From contig CANMWK010000013.1 in NCBI GenBank assembly GCA_947501615.1, positions 100,624 through 164,623 on the forward strand: a stretch of DNA of 64,000 bases. The letters run 5' to 3'. Shown piece by piece: positions 1 to 8,451 of the stretch. The notes beneath the pieces were generated by a model that did no database searches, was not told the DNA's origin, and saw nothing but the letters and a program-made list of their open reading frames with translations. The DNA is from an uncultured Tenacibaculum sp. GTDB lineage: Bacteria > Bacteroidota > Bacteroidia > Flavobacteriales > Flavobacteriaceae. Within the stretch, counting starts at the first letter, position 1, and each line of letters starts with the position of its first letter. Position numbers and translations under genes: made by a program.

Positions 1-799
1 CAATAATTAGCTTTTTTGCTTTTTTGATCTCAGGTAACTTTTCTGTAAATAGTTTGTTTATTTCCGAATTGGAAAAACTATTTAGAGCTATGTAAGCTAT
101 ATCATTGTCTATCCATTTAAAATCAAGGAGTTTTCGCTGTTCGAATGGTGGGTACACCTCAGATTCTTTAACCTCACCATGTGTTAGTTTTAAATTAAAA
201 TATTGGCCATTAGGTTTTTTTAATTCTAAGTTATACGAAGTTCCTTTAGGAGAGCGAAGAAGCCAATTAATTGTATTGTTTTCTAAAATATATGCTGTAG
301 ACGATGCTATAAAAGGTTTTACATATTGATTAGCATACTCGTGAGTAGGAAGACCGTTAACTTTGGTAATTTCAGATCCTACAGGAATTTCTTCTTTTTT
401 GCTTAAATTAACCCTTGTTACTATGGCTTTACCATTTATATTGGTTAAAAACAATCTGTAATCACCAAACCAAGTATTATAGATAACACTGTCTACAGAT
501 TTCGGAAAATAAACATTTGTATGACCATCTTTTAAGCTTGCGCAAAACTTTTGTAAAAGACGGTAGTATTCATAATCATTTTTTGTTTCTTGAACCTCAG
601 TAATAAGTTGTTTATAAAGAGCATTCCATTTTTTTCTGTTAATTTTATTGAGATAAACAAAATTGTAGTTTACTTCTTGCCAAAATTTAGAGAGACCATA
701 AATTTTATCTTCTTTAGTAATTTTATTAGGTAAATTTTCTTGAGCTATTGACTTTCCATAGATAAAAAAACTCAAAATTAGAATCGTTACTTTTTTCAT
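1..799 (-). CDS. S41-type peptidase, N-terminal part (runs off window start)
   Basis: This reading frame on the minus strand starts at an ATG at 797-799 and is still open at base 1, so only the first 266 residues are visible. A hydrophobic signal peptide occupies roughly residues 1-20 and ends in Ala-Gln, followed by ENLPNKITKEDKIYGLSKFW. Residues 88-98 read LKDGHTNVYFP, the conserved DGH-type motif in the N-terminal part of S41 (C-terminal-processing/tricorn-like) peptidases. A PDZ-like stretch follows (EIPVGSEITKVNG). The catalytic Ser/Lys region would lie beyond the window edge and cannot be checked. It is probably an exported or periplasmic protease. Its relation to the neighbouring cofactor genes is unclear; about 200 bp separate it from mobA on the same strand. 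Confidence 0.8.
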   Translation of the reverse strand, partial: MKKVTILILSFFIYGKSIAQENLPNKITKEDKIYGLSKFWQEVNYNFVYLNKINRKKWNALYKQLITEVQETKNDYEYYRLLQKFCASLKDGHTNVYFPKSVDSVIYNTWFGDYRLFLTNINGKAIVTRVNLSKKEEIPVGSEITKVNGLPTHEYANQYVKPFIASSTAYILENNTINWLLRSPKGTSYNLELKKPNGQYFNLKLTHGEVKESEVYPPFEQRKLLDFKWIDNDIAYIALNSFSNSEINKLFTEKLPEIKKAKKLII

Positions 800-1005
800 T
801 TTCTTGATATTAGTTGATTGTGGTATTTTTACACGTATAAATTCTTCCATAGTGGAGTAGAATAGAAACTTTTTACTTTCAATTTTGATAATTATAGTTA
901 ACAGTCAGTTTCGTAATTATAAAACACGTATTTTTTTATTAAAGACTTAGAGTTTTTCAATAAGTTACATTTTTCTGTTTTTTATTGTTACATATGAAAG
1001 ATTTT

Positions 1006-1575
1006 CTAAAACTTAATTCTATTAAAATCTGCAATAGTATTAACATTTTGGATATAGTAAGCCTCTTGGTCTGTTAGTAGAATATTTTTAGGGTTACATT
1101 GTGCTGTAACTAGTTGTAACTTTTGAATTCCATGGGTGATAGCGTTTTTAAAAATGGATTTACATTCTGTTTTGTATACAGCTATTAAAGGAGTAAGATT
1201 GTTTTTGTATTCAAATTGAACACAATGTGTGGTAGTATCAATATTTGATATTAGTTTTTTTAGTAATGTTTTGTTTATTAAAGGAACATCACAGCTTAAA
1301 ACAAGAGTGTACGGAGTGGTTACTTGAGATAATCCAGTGTAAATACCTGCTACTGGGCCAAAATTATCGATAGTATCAGGAATTCTTTTATAACCGAATA
1401 CATCGTGTTGTTTAGTATTGGATATAATAATTATTTCTGAAGTGATTTCTTTTAAAGCATCAATACTACATTCAATAAATGTCTTTTCATTAAGTTTTAA
1501 TAAGCTTTTATCTGTACCCATTCGAGAGCTTTTTCCTCCAGCTAAAATTAACCCTGTAATAAACGTATCTTTCAT
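1006..1575 (-). CDS. mobA: Molybdenum cofactor guanylyltransferase MobA
   Basis: MobA transfers GMP from GTP to Mo-molybdopterin to make the MGD form of the cofactor used by nitrate reductases of the DMSO-reductase family. The nucleotide-binding signature LAGGKSSRMGTDK lies at residues 11-23, and the metal-binding SCDVP motif at 94-98. The length (189 aa) is normal for MobA. It is a cytoplasmic enzyme. It lies just downstream of moeA on the same strand (64 bp apart), so the two are probably co-transcribed. Its presence implies a bis-MGD enzyme elsewhere in the genome, because no molybdopterin oxidoreductase is encoded in this window. Confidence 0.93.
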   Translation of the reverse strand: MKDTFITGLILAGGKSSRMGTDKSLLKLNEKTFIECSIDALKEITSEIIIISNTKQHDVFGYKRIPDTIDNFGPVAGIYTGLSQVTTPYTLVLSCDVPLINKTLLKKLISNIDTTTHCVQFEYKNNLTPLIAVYKTECKSIFKNAITHGIQKLQLVTAQCNPKNILLTDQEAYYIQNVNTIADFNRIKF

Positions 1576-1639
1576 ATTTTTAAAGATGATGTAAAATTTC
1601 TGTAATTAACCTGTGTTGAACTTAGATGTTTTTATAGTA

Positions 1640-2818
1640 TTAAAAAGGAAGTAAAATAGTCTCTACAACATCATTTACATGTATTTCTTTTTGATTTTCA
1701 GATAAATATACGATAGCATTGCTTACAGCGAAAGATTGTAACATTGCAGAACTTTGTCCTGTTAAAATTTCTACATTCGCATCATTTACTTTAGCTTTTA
1801 AAAACTCAGATCGATGTAAAGGCTTGGTGTGCTTAGAAATAGATGTAATTTGTTTTCTAATTAACTCAATATTATGATTTCCAGAGAAGTTTTGTAGTGC
1901 AATGTATACATAAATGTAAAAACATGTTAATGTAGCTGCTGGGTTACCAGGTAAACCAAAAATTTGAGTTGCTGACTTTTTACCATAAAAAACAGGTTTA
2001 CCAGGTTTCTGATTTACTTTATAAAATAGCTCATTAACTCCTAGTTCTTGGAGGGCTCGATATACAAAGTCGTATTTTCCAACAGATATACCACCAGATA
2101 TTAATACAATATCATGTTTTTCAAATGTAGATTTTATGCTGGTAACAGTATCATCATAATTATCTTTGCAATAGTAAGTACTTACATCGTAAAACTTTAA
2201 ATTATAGAGAGCACTAAGTAGCATTTTAGAATTACTTTCATAAATTTCGCCATAATTTAGTGGTTGCCCAGATTGAATTAATTCATTACCTGTTACTATA
2301 ATGCCAACACTAGGTTTTTTAAATACCGTTACTTTATCAATACCTAAAGCATATAAGAATCCGACTACAGCAGGTGTAATTTTAGTGTGTTTTTTTAACG
2401 CTATTTCATTTGTTTTGATTTGTTCTCCTTCAAGTCTAATATTTTTGTGATAGTCTATTTGGTCGTTAATCTCTACAATATTACCAGAAACTGTTGTTTT
2501 TTCTTTCTGAATAATAGTATCAATACTATCAGGCACAGGAGCACCTGTTAAAATTTTAATAGCCTCTCCTTTTTTAAGTTCGATTTTGACACGATCACCA
2601 GCTTTAATTTCTCCAACAATAGTATATGTTTTAGTATCTCCTATGTGTAAACCATATCCATCCATTGCAGATTGTCTAAAAGGAGGTAAGTTAATAGGCG
2701 CATAGATGTCTTCAGCTAAAATATAACCATTCGCTTTTTCTAGTTGTTTTACTGTGTATGTATTTGTGTTTGTACTGTTTTTTTTAACGATGTCTATAGC
2801 TTCTTCAACAGATATCAT
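1640..2818 (-). CDS. moeA: Molybdopterin molybdenumtransferase MoeA
   Basis: MoeA inserts molybdenum into adenylylated molybdopterin. Family hallmarks are all visible: SAMDGYG at residues 50-56, a MoCF-type SGGISVGKYD segment at 241-250, and GLPGNPAA at 288-295. The 392-residue length matches a complete MoeA with domains I-IV. It is the first gene of a probable moeA-mobA transcription unit and is divergent from the FNR-like regulator at 3044. The intergenic operator-like site at 3002-3017 lies about 185 bp from the moeA start, much further than from the regulator's start, so control of moeA by it is uncertain. Confidence 0.94.
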   Translation of the reverse strand: MISVEEAIDIVKKNSTNTNTYTVKQLEKANGYILAEDIYAPINLPPFRQSAMDGYGLHIGDTKTYTIVGEIKAGDRVKIELKKGEAIKILTGAPVPDSIDTIIQKEKTTVSGNIVEINDQIDYHKNIRLEGEQIKTNEIALKKHTKITPAVVGFLYALGIDKVTVFKKPSVGIIVTGNELIQSGQPLNYGEIYESNSKMLLSALYNLKFYDVSTYYCKDNYDDTVTSIKSTFEKHDIVLISGGISVGKYDFVYRALQELGVNELFYKVNQKPGKPVFYGKKSATQIFGLPGNPAATLTCFYIYVYIALQNFSGNHNIELIRKQITSISKHTKPLHRSEFLKAKVNDANVEILTGQSSAMLQSFAVSNAIVYLSENQKEIHVNDVVETILLPF

Positions 2819-3001
2819 GAACTTTATATTGATTATAGATTGGACTAAACATAAGGAAAATAGATGGTTAATTTTTATGTCGGTTAAAATAATTTTTTTG
2901 AACTAATGATATGATAAAAAAGGATGTTTTAAAATGGGGTTTTAAAAATTTACAACTTTTATTTTGATGATTCTTGAAAAATTAAAGGAAATTATTTTTA
3001 G

Positions 3002-3017
3002 TAAGTATTATTACGTA
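3002..3017 (+). promoter_or_regulatory. Operator-like palindrome, copy 1 (upstream of FNR-like gene)
   Basis: The sequence is TAAGTA-TTAT-TACGTA, an imperfect 6-4-6 palindrome that ends 26 nt before the TTG start at 3044. The same TAAGTA-N4-TACGTA arrangement recurs upstream of the nitrate-importer operon (4146-4161) and nirB (24774-24789), in the orientation of transcription each time. Placement here suggests autoregulation by the FNR-like protein. The binding protein is inferred. Confidence 0.7.
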
Positions 3018-3043
3018 ATTTACCGTCAGATAAATCATTTTTT

Positions 3044-3775
3044 TTGAAAAATAAAAATAACATCCCAATTTCAAATTATTCTTGTCAGACATGTATTAAA
3101 AGTAACTGTCTAATACATAAAAATAGTAAGAATCACACTATTATAAACTTTCACGAACAAAAAAAAATTATAAAATGTAAAAAAGGGCAACAGTTTATCA
3201 TGGAGGGAGCTATGGTAAGCGGACTATTTATTATATTAAAAGGTGTAGCGAAAGTTTTTAGAACAGGAATTAATGGGCGGGAGCAAATAGTTCGGTTTGC
3301 TAAAGAAGGAGAAATAGTCGGTCATCGAGGTTTTGGTTCTGAAGAATCTTATCCTATTGGAGCTATTGCTCTTGAGGAAGTTTTACTTTGTTATTTTTCA
3401 AAAGAACATTTAAAAGAAGCATTATTAAATAGTGCGAAGTTTTCTTTTGATATGATGTTATTTTATGCTAACGAGCTGAATAGAAGTGAGAGTAAAGTAA
3501 AAAAAATATCTCAAATGACTGTTCGAGAAAGAGTTATAGATACGTTATTGTATATCAATAGAAAGTTCGGTACCACAGATGGGTACTTAAATTTATTGTT
3601 AACTCGAAAAGAGTATGCAGATTATGCAGGAACTACAGAAGAGCAAGTAATCCGTACTTTATCTAGCCTTAAAAAAGAAGGTTTAATAGGTGTCAGAGTT
3701 AAGCAGATTAGTATTATTGATCTTGAAGGTTTAAAATCTGAAATCAGTCAACATAATTTCTTCTTAGGTAGTTAG
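3044..3775 (+). CDS. Crp/Fnr-family transcriptional regulator, FNR-like (four-Cys)
   Basis: The protein (243 aa) has an N-terminal cyclic-nucleotide-binding-type sensor domain (about residues 35-150) and a C-terminal winged helix (about 165-235; LTRKEYADYAGTTEEQVIRTL). Cysteines fall at 14, 17, 22 and 116. E. coli FNR uses C20, C23, C29 and C122 for its [4Fe-4S] cluster, so the spacing (C-x2-C-x4-C, then about 94 residues) is almost the same. This suggests an oxygen- or NO-responsive iron-sulfur switch. The start is a TTG: upstream in frame there is no ATG before the stop at 3002-3004, and the next internal Met is at residue 53, inside the domain. The neighbours (moeA, nitrate importer, nirB further on) suggest it controls nitrogen-oxide genes. 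Confidence 0.88.
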   Translation: MKNKNNIPISNYSCQTCIKSNCLIHKNSKNHTIINFHEQKKIIKCKKGQQFIMEGAMVSGLFIILKGVAKVFRTGINGREQIVRFAKEGEIVGHRGFGSEESYPIGAIALEEVLLCYFSKEHLKEALLNSAKFSFDMMLFYANELNRSESKVKKISQMTVRERVIDTLLYINRKFGTTDGYLNLLLTRKEYADYAGTTEEQVIRTLSSLKKEGLIGVRVKQISIIDLEGLKSEISQHNFFLGS

Positions 3776-4129
3776 CCGTATGTAACTTAGGTAAAATTTT
3801 ATCATTTTTATTACTCTCAGTTGTAGTTAAAAAAACAATTCACTTTCTCTTTTTCCTATCTAGTTGATCTTTATATTTTTCATAATATTTTTAACTTAAT
3901 TCAAAACATTTTTCTAATGATGATTAAAATAAATTTAAGTATTTGTTTTTTAATTGTAAGTATGTTTTGTTAGTTTATTATCGGTTTTTTACTTATTTTT
4001 TTGATTAAAATTTATTTTAATTGTTTTTATTTAAATTTTTCTTAAAACATGATTTTTGTCAGTTTTTAATATGTTTTAAAAGGATGTTTTAGGCTGATAT
4101 TGCTCATGCACTATCTAGTTTTGTACTTA

Positions 4130-4137
4130 TATATTTG
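4130..4137 (+). promoter_or_regulatory. Possible Bacteroidetes -7 promoter element
   Basis: TATATTTG matches the Bacteroidetes -7 consensus TAnnTTTG and lies 45 nt upstream of the chosen ATG of the importer operon. No well-spaced -33 TTG was found (the nearest is 27 bp upstream), so the promoter call is tentative. If it is real, the operator-like site at 4146 overlaps the transcription start. Confidence 0.35.
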
Positions 4138-4145
4138 CTTTAAAC

Positions 4146-4161
4146 TAAGTATTAATACGTA
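4146..4161 (+). promoter_or_regulatory. Operator-like palindrome, copy 2 (upstream of nitrate importer)
   Basis: The sequence is TAAGTA-TTAA-TACGTA, ending 13 nt before the ATG at 4175. It matches copy 1 (3002-3017) and copy 3 (24774-24789) at all 12 half-site positions. Confidence 0.7.
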
Positions 4162-4174
4162 TAAAACTACGTCG

Positions 4175-5569
4175 ATGAAAAAAATGAAATCTATATTAAA
4201 AAAGACAACTTCGGTAATAGCACTAGCTATTTTACTAAATTCTTGTGGAGGTAAAGAAAAAAAAGAAGTTAAAACAGAGGTTAAAAAAGATGTAGTTGCT
4301 ACAAATGGTTTAGCAATTGAAAAACAGCAGTTAACTTTTGGATTTATTAAACTAACAGATATGGCGCCTTTAGCTATTGCTAAAGAGAAAGGATACTTTG
4401 AGGATGAAGGATTGTTTGTTTCTGTTGAAGCGCAGTCTAACTGGAAAAATGTTTTAGATAGGGTAATAGATGGGCAATTAGATGGTTCTCATATGTTAGC
4501 AGGGCAACCTATTGCTGCCGGAGCTGGTTTTGGAAGACAAGCAGATTTAGTAACTACGTTTTCTATGGATTTAAATGGAAATGGTATTACTGTTTCTAAT
4601 GATGTATGGTCTAAAATGAAACCTAATGTTCCAAAAGATGAAAAGGGAAAACCAATACATCCTATAAAGGCAGATGCATTAAAACCAGTTATAAAACAAT
4701 ATAAAGAAGAGTTAAAAAAATCGTTTAAAATGGGGATGGTATTTCCTGTGTCTACTCACAATTACGAGATTCGTTATTGGTTGGCAGCTTCAGGAATTCA
4801 TCCAGGAATGTATACTAAAGATAATGTACAAGGGCAGATAGATGCTGAAGTTTTATTATCAGTTACACCACCACCACAAATGCCAGCTACTTTAGAGTCG
4901 GGAACTATTTTTGGGTATTGTGTTGGAGAGCCATGGAATCAACAAGCAGTTTCTAAAGGTATTGGAGTACCAGTAACTACGAACTACGATATCTGGAAAA
5001 ATAATCCAGAAAAGGTTTTTGTAATGACTAAAAAGTTTATTGAAGAAAACCCAAATACAGCTACAGCAGTAACTAAAGCTTTAATTAGAGCAGGAAAATG
5101 GTTAGATGAACCTGAGAATAGAGCAGAAGCGGTTAAAATTTTATCTAAACCTCAGTATGTAGGAGCGCCTGAAGATGTATTAGCAAATTCAATGACAGGA
5201 ACATTCGAATTTGAAAAAGGAGATAAAAGAGCAATGCCAGACTTCAATGTGTTTTATAAGTATAATGCTACTTATCCTTTTTACTCAGATGGAATTTGGT
5301 TTTTAACTCAAATGCGTCGTTGGGGGCAAATTCCTGAAACAAAACCAGCAGCATGGTATTCAGAAACGATTCAAAAAATATACAGACCAGATATCTGGAA
5401 AAAAGCAGCAGCATTGTTAGTGAAAGAAGGTAAGATTCCAGCCTCTGATATTCCTGAAACAGACGGGTACAAACCAGCTACAACAGATTTTATTGATGGT
5501 AAAAAGTTTGATGCTAAAGATCCTTTAGGCTATATCAATAGTTTCTCAATAGGGAATAAAGACAAATAA
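4175..5569 (+). CDS. nrtA: Nitrate-type ABC transporter substrate-binding lipoprotein (NrtA family)
   Basis: This is a periplasmic lipoprotein that would capture nitrate or nitrite and deliver it to the adjacent permease. The chosen ATG at 4175 gives MKKMKSILKKTTSVIALAIL followed by a lipobox Cys at residue 24. An upstream TTG at 4100 would only add 25 residues without signal character and would overlap the operator-like site. The body has NrtA/CmpA-like features: LTFGFIKLTDMAPLAIAKEK at the first strand-helix, then SNWKNVLDRVIDGQLDGSHM, and FGYCVGEPWNQQA in the second lobe. The length (464 aa) fits. It is the first gene of a four-gene run with the permease, two ATPases and an outer-membrane barrel. 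Specificity is inferred from the family and from MobA, MoeA and NirBD nearby; bicarbonate or cyanate relatives exist. Confidence 0.88.
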   Translation: MKKMKSILKKTTSVIALAILLNSCGGKEKKEVKTEVKKDVVATNGLAIEKQQLTFGFIKLTDMAPLAIAKEKGYFEDEGLFVSVEAQSNWKNVLDRVIDGQLDGSHMLAGQPIAAGAGFGRQADLVTTFSMDLNGNGITVSNDVWSKMKPNVPKDEKGKPIHPIKADALKPVIKQYKEELKKSFKMGMVFPVSTHNYEIRYWLAASGIHPGMYTKDNVQGQIDAEVLLSVTPPPQMPATLESGTIFGYCVGEPWNQQAVSKGIGVPVTTNYDIWKNNPEKVFVMTKKFIEENPNTATAVTKALIRAGKWLDEPENRAEAVKILSKPQYVGAPEDVLANSMTGTFEFEKGDKRAMPDFNVFYKYNATYPFYSDGIWFLTQMRRWGQIPETKPAAWYSETIQKIYRPDIWKKAAALLVKEGKIPASDIPETDGYKPATTDFIDGKKFDAKDPLGYINSFSIGNKDK

Positions 5570-5594
5570 AAAACAAATCAAAAACATATAGATC

Positions 5595-6743
5595 ATGAAG
5601 CAAAGTGTAACAGTAAACCAACCAGCAGAGGCAAAATGGTTGAAAGCCTTAAAAAATATTTTAAGCAAAGTGAGTGTTAAAAAACCAACATTTAATCTCT
5701 CATCATTTGTTAAGAAATTTATTATACCTCTAGCTTCCATAGTTGTTTTTATAGGTGTTTGGTATCTTGGGGCTGAAGCTTTGAGACAAAGAGAAATTAA
5801 TTATAGGTTAGAAACTACACTGGCAGATCAAGGAGAAGCTGCGGCTGCAGAATTAAAAGCATGCTTTGCTTCTAATAATTCTACCTGTCAAACCAATACA
5901 CTCCCTTCGCCAAGTATGGTATGGGCTTCTGTAATAACTTTGGTGAATGACTATTTTGTAATTAGAGAAGATAAAATAGCTTTTAAAGAAAAAGTAGCAC
6001 CGTTAAATGAAAAAATAAGACAGTTTAATAAAGAAAACGCAGCATTAATTAGTGAAGGAAAAGTAGCGAAGAAACAATATATAGAGTACACAGGAAGAGC
6101 TTCTTTCATAGATATTGTCTTTACAAGTCTTAAAACTGTTTTTGCTGGTTTTTTATTAGCCTTATTTATAGCAGTGCCTATTGGAGTTGTTATTGGGTTA
6201 AGTGAGCAATTAAGAAATGCATTCAACTGGTTTATTCAAATTTTTAAACCAGTATCACCAGTAGTTTGGTATTTATTAGTATTTATGATAGTAAAAACAT
6301 TGTTAATAGGCACTAGTTCCGATAATTCATTTGTGATTTCTTTTATCAGTGTCGGTTTATGTGCGATGTGGGCAACTTTAGTAAATACAGCTGTTGGGGT
6401 TTCTACAGTAGATAAAGATTATATTAACGTGGCTAAGGTTTTAAAATTGGGGCCATTACAAAAGGTGTTTAAGGTTATTTTGCCATCTTCATTACCGCTA
6501 ATTTTTACAGGTTTACGTATTACATTATCTGTAGCGTGGATGGTGTTAATTGCGATTGAATTATTAGCACAGAGCCCAGGTTTAGGTCTTTTCGTTTGGG
6601 AAGAATTCCAGAATGGAGCAAATGATTCAAATTCAAAAATAATCGTAGCAATGTTTGTTATTGGTATTATCGGTTTTCTTTTAGATAGAATTATGTTAAC
6701 TATACAAAATATGGTGTCATTTAATAAAAGTGAAGGAATATAA
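5595..6743 (+). CDS. nrtB: Nitrate-type ABC transporter permease (NrtB family)
   Basis: This is the inner-membrane permease of the importer. A first membrane segment lies at about residues 45-63 (IIPLASIVVFIGVWYLGA). It is followed by roughly 110 extracytoplasmic residues carrying a Cys pair, then a standard binding-protein-dependent transport core starting near residue 170 (DIVFTSLKTVFAGFLLALF). The EAA-type coupling loop lies at DYINVAKVLKLGPLQKVFKV. At 382 aa it is longer than typical cyanobacterial NrtB because of the N-terminal extension and loop. It lies 25 bp after the binding protein and 11 bp before the first ATPase, so it is clearly part of the operon. Confidence 0.9.
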   Translation: MKQSVTVNQPAEAKWLKALKNILSKVSVKKPTFNLSSFVKKFIIPLASIVVFIGVWYLGAEALRQREINYRLETTLADQGEAAAAELKACFASNNSTCQTNTLPSPSMVWASVITLVNDYFVIREDKIAFKEKVAPLNEKIRQFNKENAALISEGKVAKKQYIEYTGRASFIDIVFTSLKTVFAGFLLALFIAVPIGVVIGLSEQLRNAFNWFIQIFKPVSPVVWYLLVFMIVKTLLIGTSSDNSFVISFISVGLCAMWATLVNTAVGVSTVDKDYINVAKVLKLGPLQKVFKVILPSSLPLIFTGLRITLSVAWMVLIAIELLAQSPGLGLFVWEEFQNGANDSNSKIIVAMFVIGIIGFLLDRIMLTIQNMVSFNKSEGI

Positions 6744-6754
6744 AACGGTAAAAC

Positions 6755-7597
6755 ATGGCGTATTTAGAATTAAAAAATATAAATAAAACTTACGGAGAAG
6801 GAGAGCGTGCCACAGAGGTTTTATCTGATATTAACTTATCAATAGAAGAAGGTGAATTTGTTGCTATTGTTGGTTTTACGGGAAGTGGTAAAACAACATT
6901 AGTGAACTTAATAAACGGCTTATTAGAACCTTCATCTGGAGAAGTTTTATTTAAAGGCGAACCTGTAAAAGGAACAAGTCATGAACGAGGAGTTATTTTT
7001 CAAAATTATTCACTTTTACCTTGGTTATCAGTAGAGCAAAATGTACTAATGGCTGTTAAAGAAGCTTTTCCTAAAAGAGGAAAGGCAGTTTGGAAAAGAA
7101 AAGCAGCGCATTATATAGAAATGGTAGGATTAACTCCAGCAATAAATAAGTTACCTAAAGAATTATCGGGAGGTATGCGCCAGCGTGTAGCTGTAGCTCG
7201 TGCTTTAGCAATGAAGCCTGATATGATTATCATGGATGAACCTTTAGGTGCTCTAGATGCTTTAACAAGAGGTAATCTTCAAGATCAAATATTAAAGATT
7301 TGGGGTAAAGACAAAAGAACTGCATTGTTGATTACCAATGATGTTGATGAGGGAATTTACATGGCAGATCGAATTATTCCTTTACGTCCGGGTCCAAACG
7401 CTACTTTAGGTCCAGAATTTAAAATAGATATTGAAAGACCAAGAGATAAAACAGATTTAAACGATAATCCTATATATAAAAAGACTAGGAATGCTATTAT
7501 AGAATATCTTATGGATATTGGTGAAGAGCGAAAATCAGAGCAACAAAATTCATATGTTTTGCCAGATTTGGAGCCAAAAAGTTTTGTTAGGTTATAA
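6755..7597 (+). CDS. Nitrate-type ABC transporter ATPase 1 (H-loop His replaced by Asn)
   Basis: This is a cytoplasmic ATPase of the NrtC/NrtD/TauB family. Walker A is GFTGSGKTT (residues 40-48), the signature is LSGGM (137-141), and Walker B is MIIMDE (157-162). The switch histidine expected after LLIT is Asn195 (LLITNDVDEG), so this subunit's own catalytic site should be weak. The partner ATPase at 7612 keeps the His (H216) but has LSQGM as its signature. In a heterodimer, one composite site would be canonical and the other degenerate. There is no C-terminal NrtA-like domain, unlike cyanobacterial NrtC. It lies 11 bp after the permease and 14 bp before the second ATPase. Confidence 0.92.
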   Translation: MAYLELKNINKTYGEGERATEVLSDINLSIEEGEFVAIVGFTGSGKTTLVNLINGLLEPSSGEVLFKGEPVKGTSHERGVIFQNYSLLPWLSVEQNVLMAVKEAFPKRGKAVWKRKAAHYIEMVGLTPAINKLPKELSGGMRQRVAVARALAMKPDMIIMDEPLGALDALTRGNLQDQILKIWGKDKRTALLITNDVDEGIYMADRIIPLRPGPNATLGPEFKIDIERPRDKTDLNDNPIYKKTRNAIIEYLMDIGEERKSEQQNSYVLPDLEPKSFVRL

Positions 7598-7611
7598 TAA
7601 AAAAAATTAAA

Positions 7612-8439
7612 ATGAGTATATTGGAAGCAGAAACAAATGTGATCACTCAAAGTGCCCCCGAGATTGTAACCAAAGAATTGATGTTGGATCTTAAAAATCT
7701 TAAGAAGGTATATCCAACACCTAAAGGAGATTATGTTGTTCTAGAAGATTTAAACCTTCAAATAATGAAAGAAGAGTTTGTTACCATTATCGGTCATTCT
7801 GGTTGTGGTAAGACGACAATGCTTTCTATGATTGCTGGTTTAAATGAAATTACAGGAGGAAGTATTTCAGTACTTGGAAAACCTATTAAAGGTCCTGGAC
7901 CCGATAGAGGAGTAATTTTTCAAGCCCCTAGTTTAATGCCTTGGATGACATCATTACAAAATGTGTTATTAGGTGTGAATCAGGTGTTTCCTCATGCTAC
8001 TAAGAAACAACGTAATGATATTGCAAAGTACTATTTGCAAAAAGTAGGTTTAGAAGATGCTTTTTACAAGAAAGCAAATGAACTATCTCAAGGAATGCAA
8101 CAGCGAGTTGGTATCGCAAGAGCATTTGCAATTAAACCTAAAGTTTTACTGCTAGATGAACCTTTTGGAATGTTAGACTCTTTAACTAGAGGTGAATTGC
8201 AAGATATTTTAATTGAAATTTGGAACAAAGAAAAAATTACTGCTGTTATGATTACTCACGATGTAGATGAGGCTATTTTTTTAGCTGACAGAGTAGTGAT
8301 GATGACTAGTGGTCCTAAGGCAAAAATTGGGGATATTTTAGAAATTGATTTTGAAAGGCCAAGAACAAGAAAAAAAGTATTAGAACACAACGATTATTAT
8401 AAATATAGAAAACATTTAATTGATTTTTTAGAACATTAA
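7612..8439 (+). CDS. Nitrate-type ABC transporter ATPase 2
   Basis: This is the second NrtC/NrtD-type ATPase (275 aa). Walker A is GHSGCGKTT (61-69), the signature LSQGM (158-162), Walker B VLLLDE (178-183), and the switch histidine H216 (MITHDVDEA) is present. It probably forms a heterodimer with the preceding subunit and powers the permease at 5595. The two ATPases are clearly paralogous, with similar C-terminal extensions (IDFERPR in this one, IDIERPR in the other). It lies 12 bp before the outer-membrane barrel gene. Confidence 0.93.
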   Translation: MSILEAETNVITQSAPEIVTKELMLDLKNLKKVYPTPKGDYVVLEDLNLQIMKEEFVTIIGHSGCGKTTMLSMIAGLNEITGGSISVLGKPIKGPGPDRGVIFQAPSLMPWMTSLQNVLLGVNQVFPHATKKQRNDIAKYYLQKVGLEDAFYKKANELSQGMQQRVGIARAFAIKPKVLLLDEPFGMLDSLTRGELQDILIEIWNKEKITAVMITHDVDEAIFLADRVVMMTSGPKAKIGDILEIDFERPRTRKKVLEHNDYYKYRKHLIDFLEH

Positions 8440-8451
8440 AACTGAATAAGT

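Larger units (their letters stand above)
3776..4174. other. AT-rich intergenic region before the nitrate-importer operon
   Basis: This stretch of about 400 bp is extremely AT-rich and contains no convincing gene. Its downstream end carries a TANNTTTG-type -7 element (4130-4137) and the second operator-like palindrome (4146-4161). No clear hairpin terminator for the regulator gene was found. Confidence 0.6.

Noticed and set aside
105..329. Plus-strand 74-codon open frame
   Set aside because: It lies opposite the partial S41 peptidase on the minus strand, which has a signal peptide and the LKDGHTNVYFP motif; the plus frame has no protein-like features.
4100..4174. Upstream TTG as the start of the nitrate-binding lipoprotein
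   Set aside because: It would add 25 residues without signal character, overlap the operator-like site and displace the lipobox signal; the ATG at 4175 fits a normal lipoprotein start.
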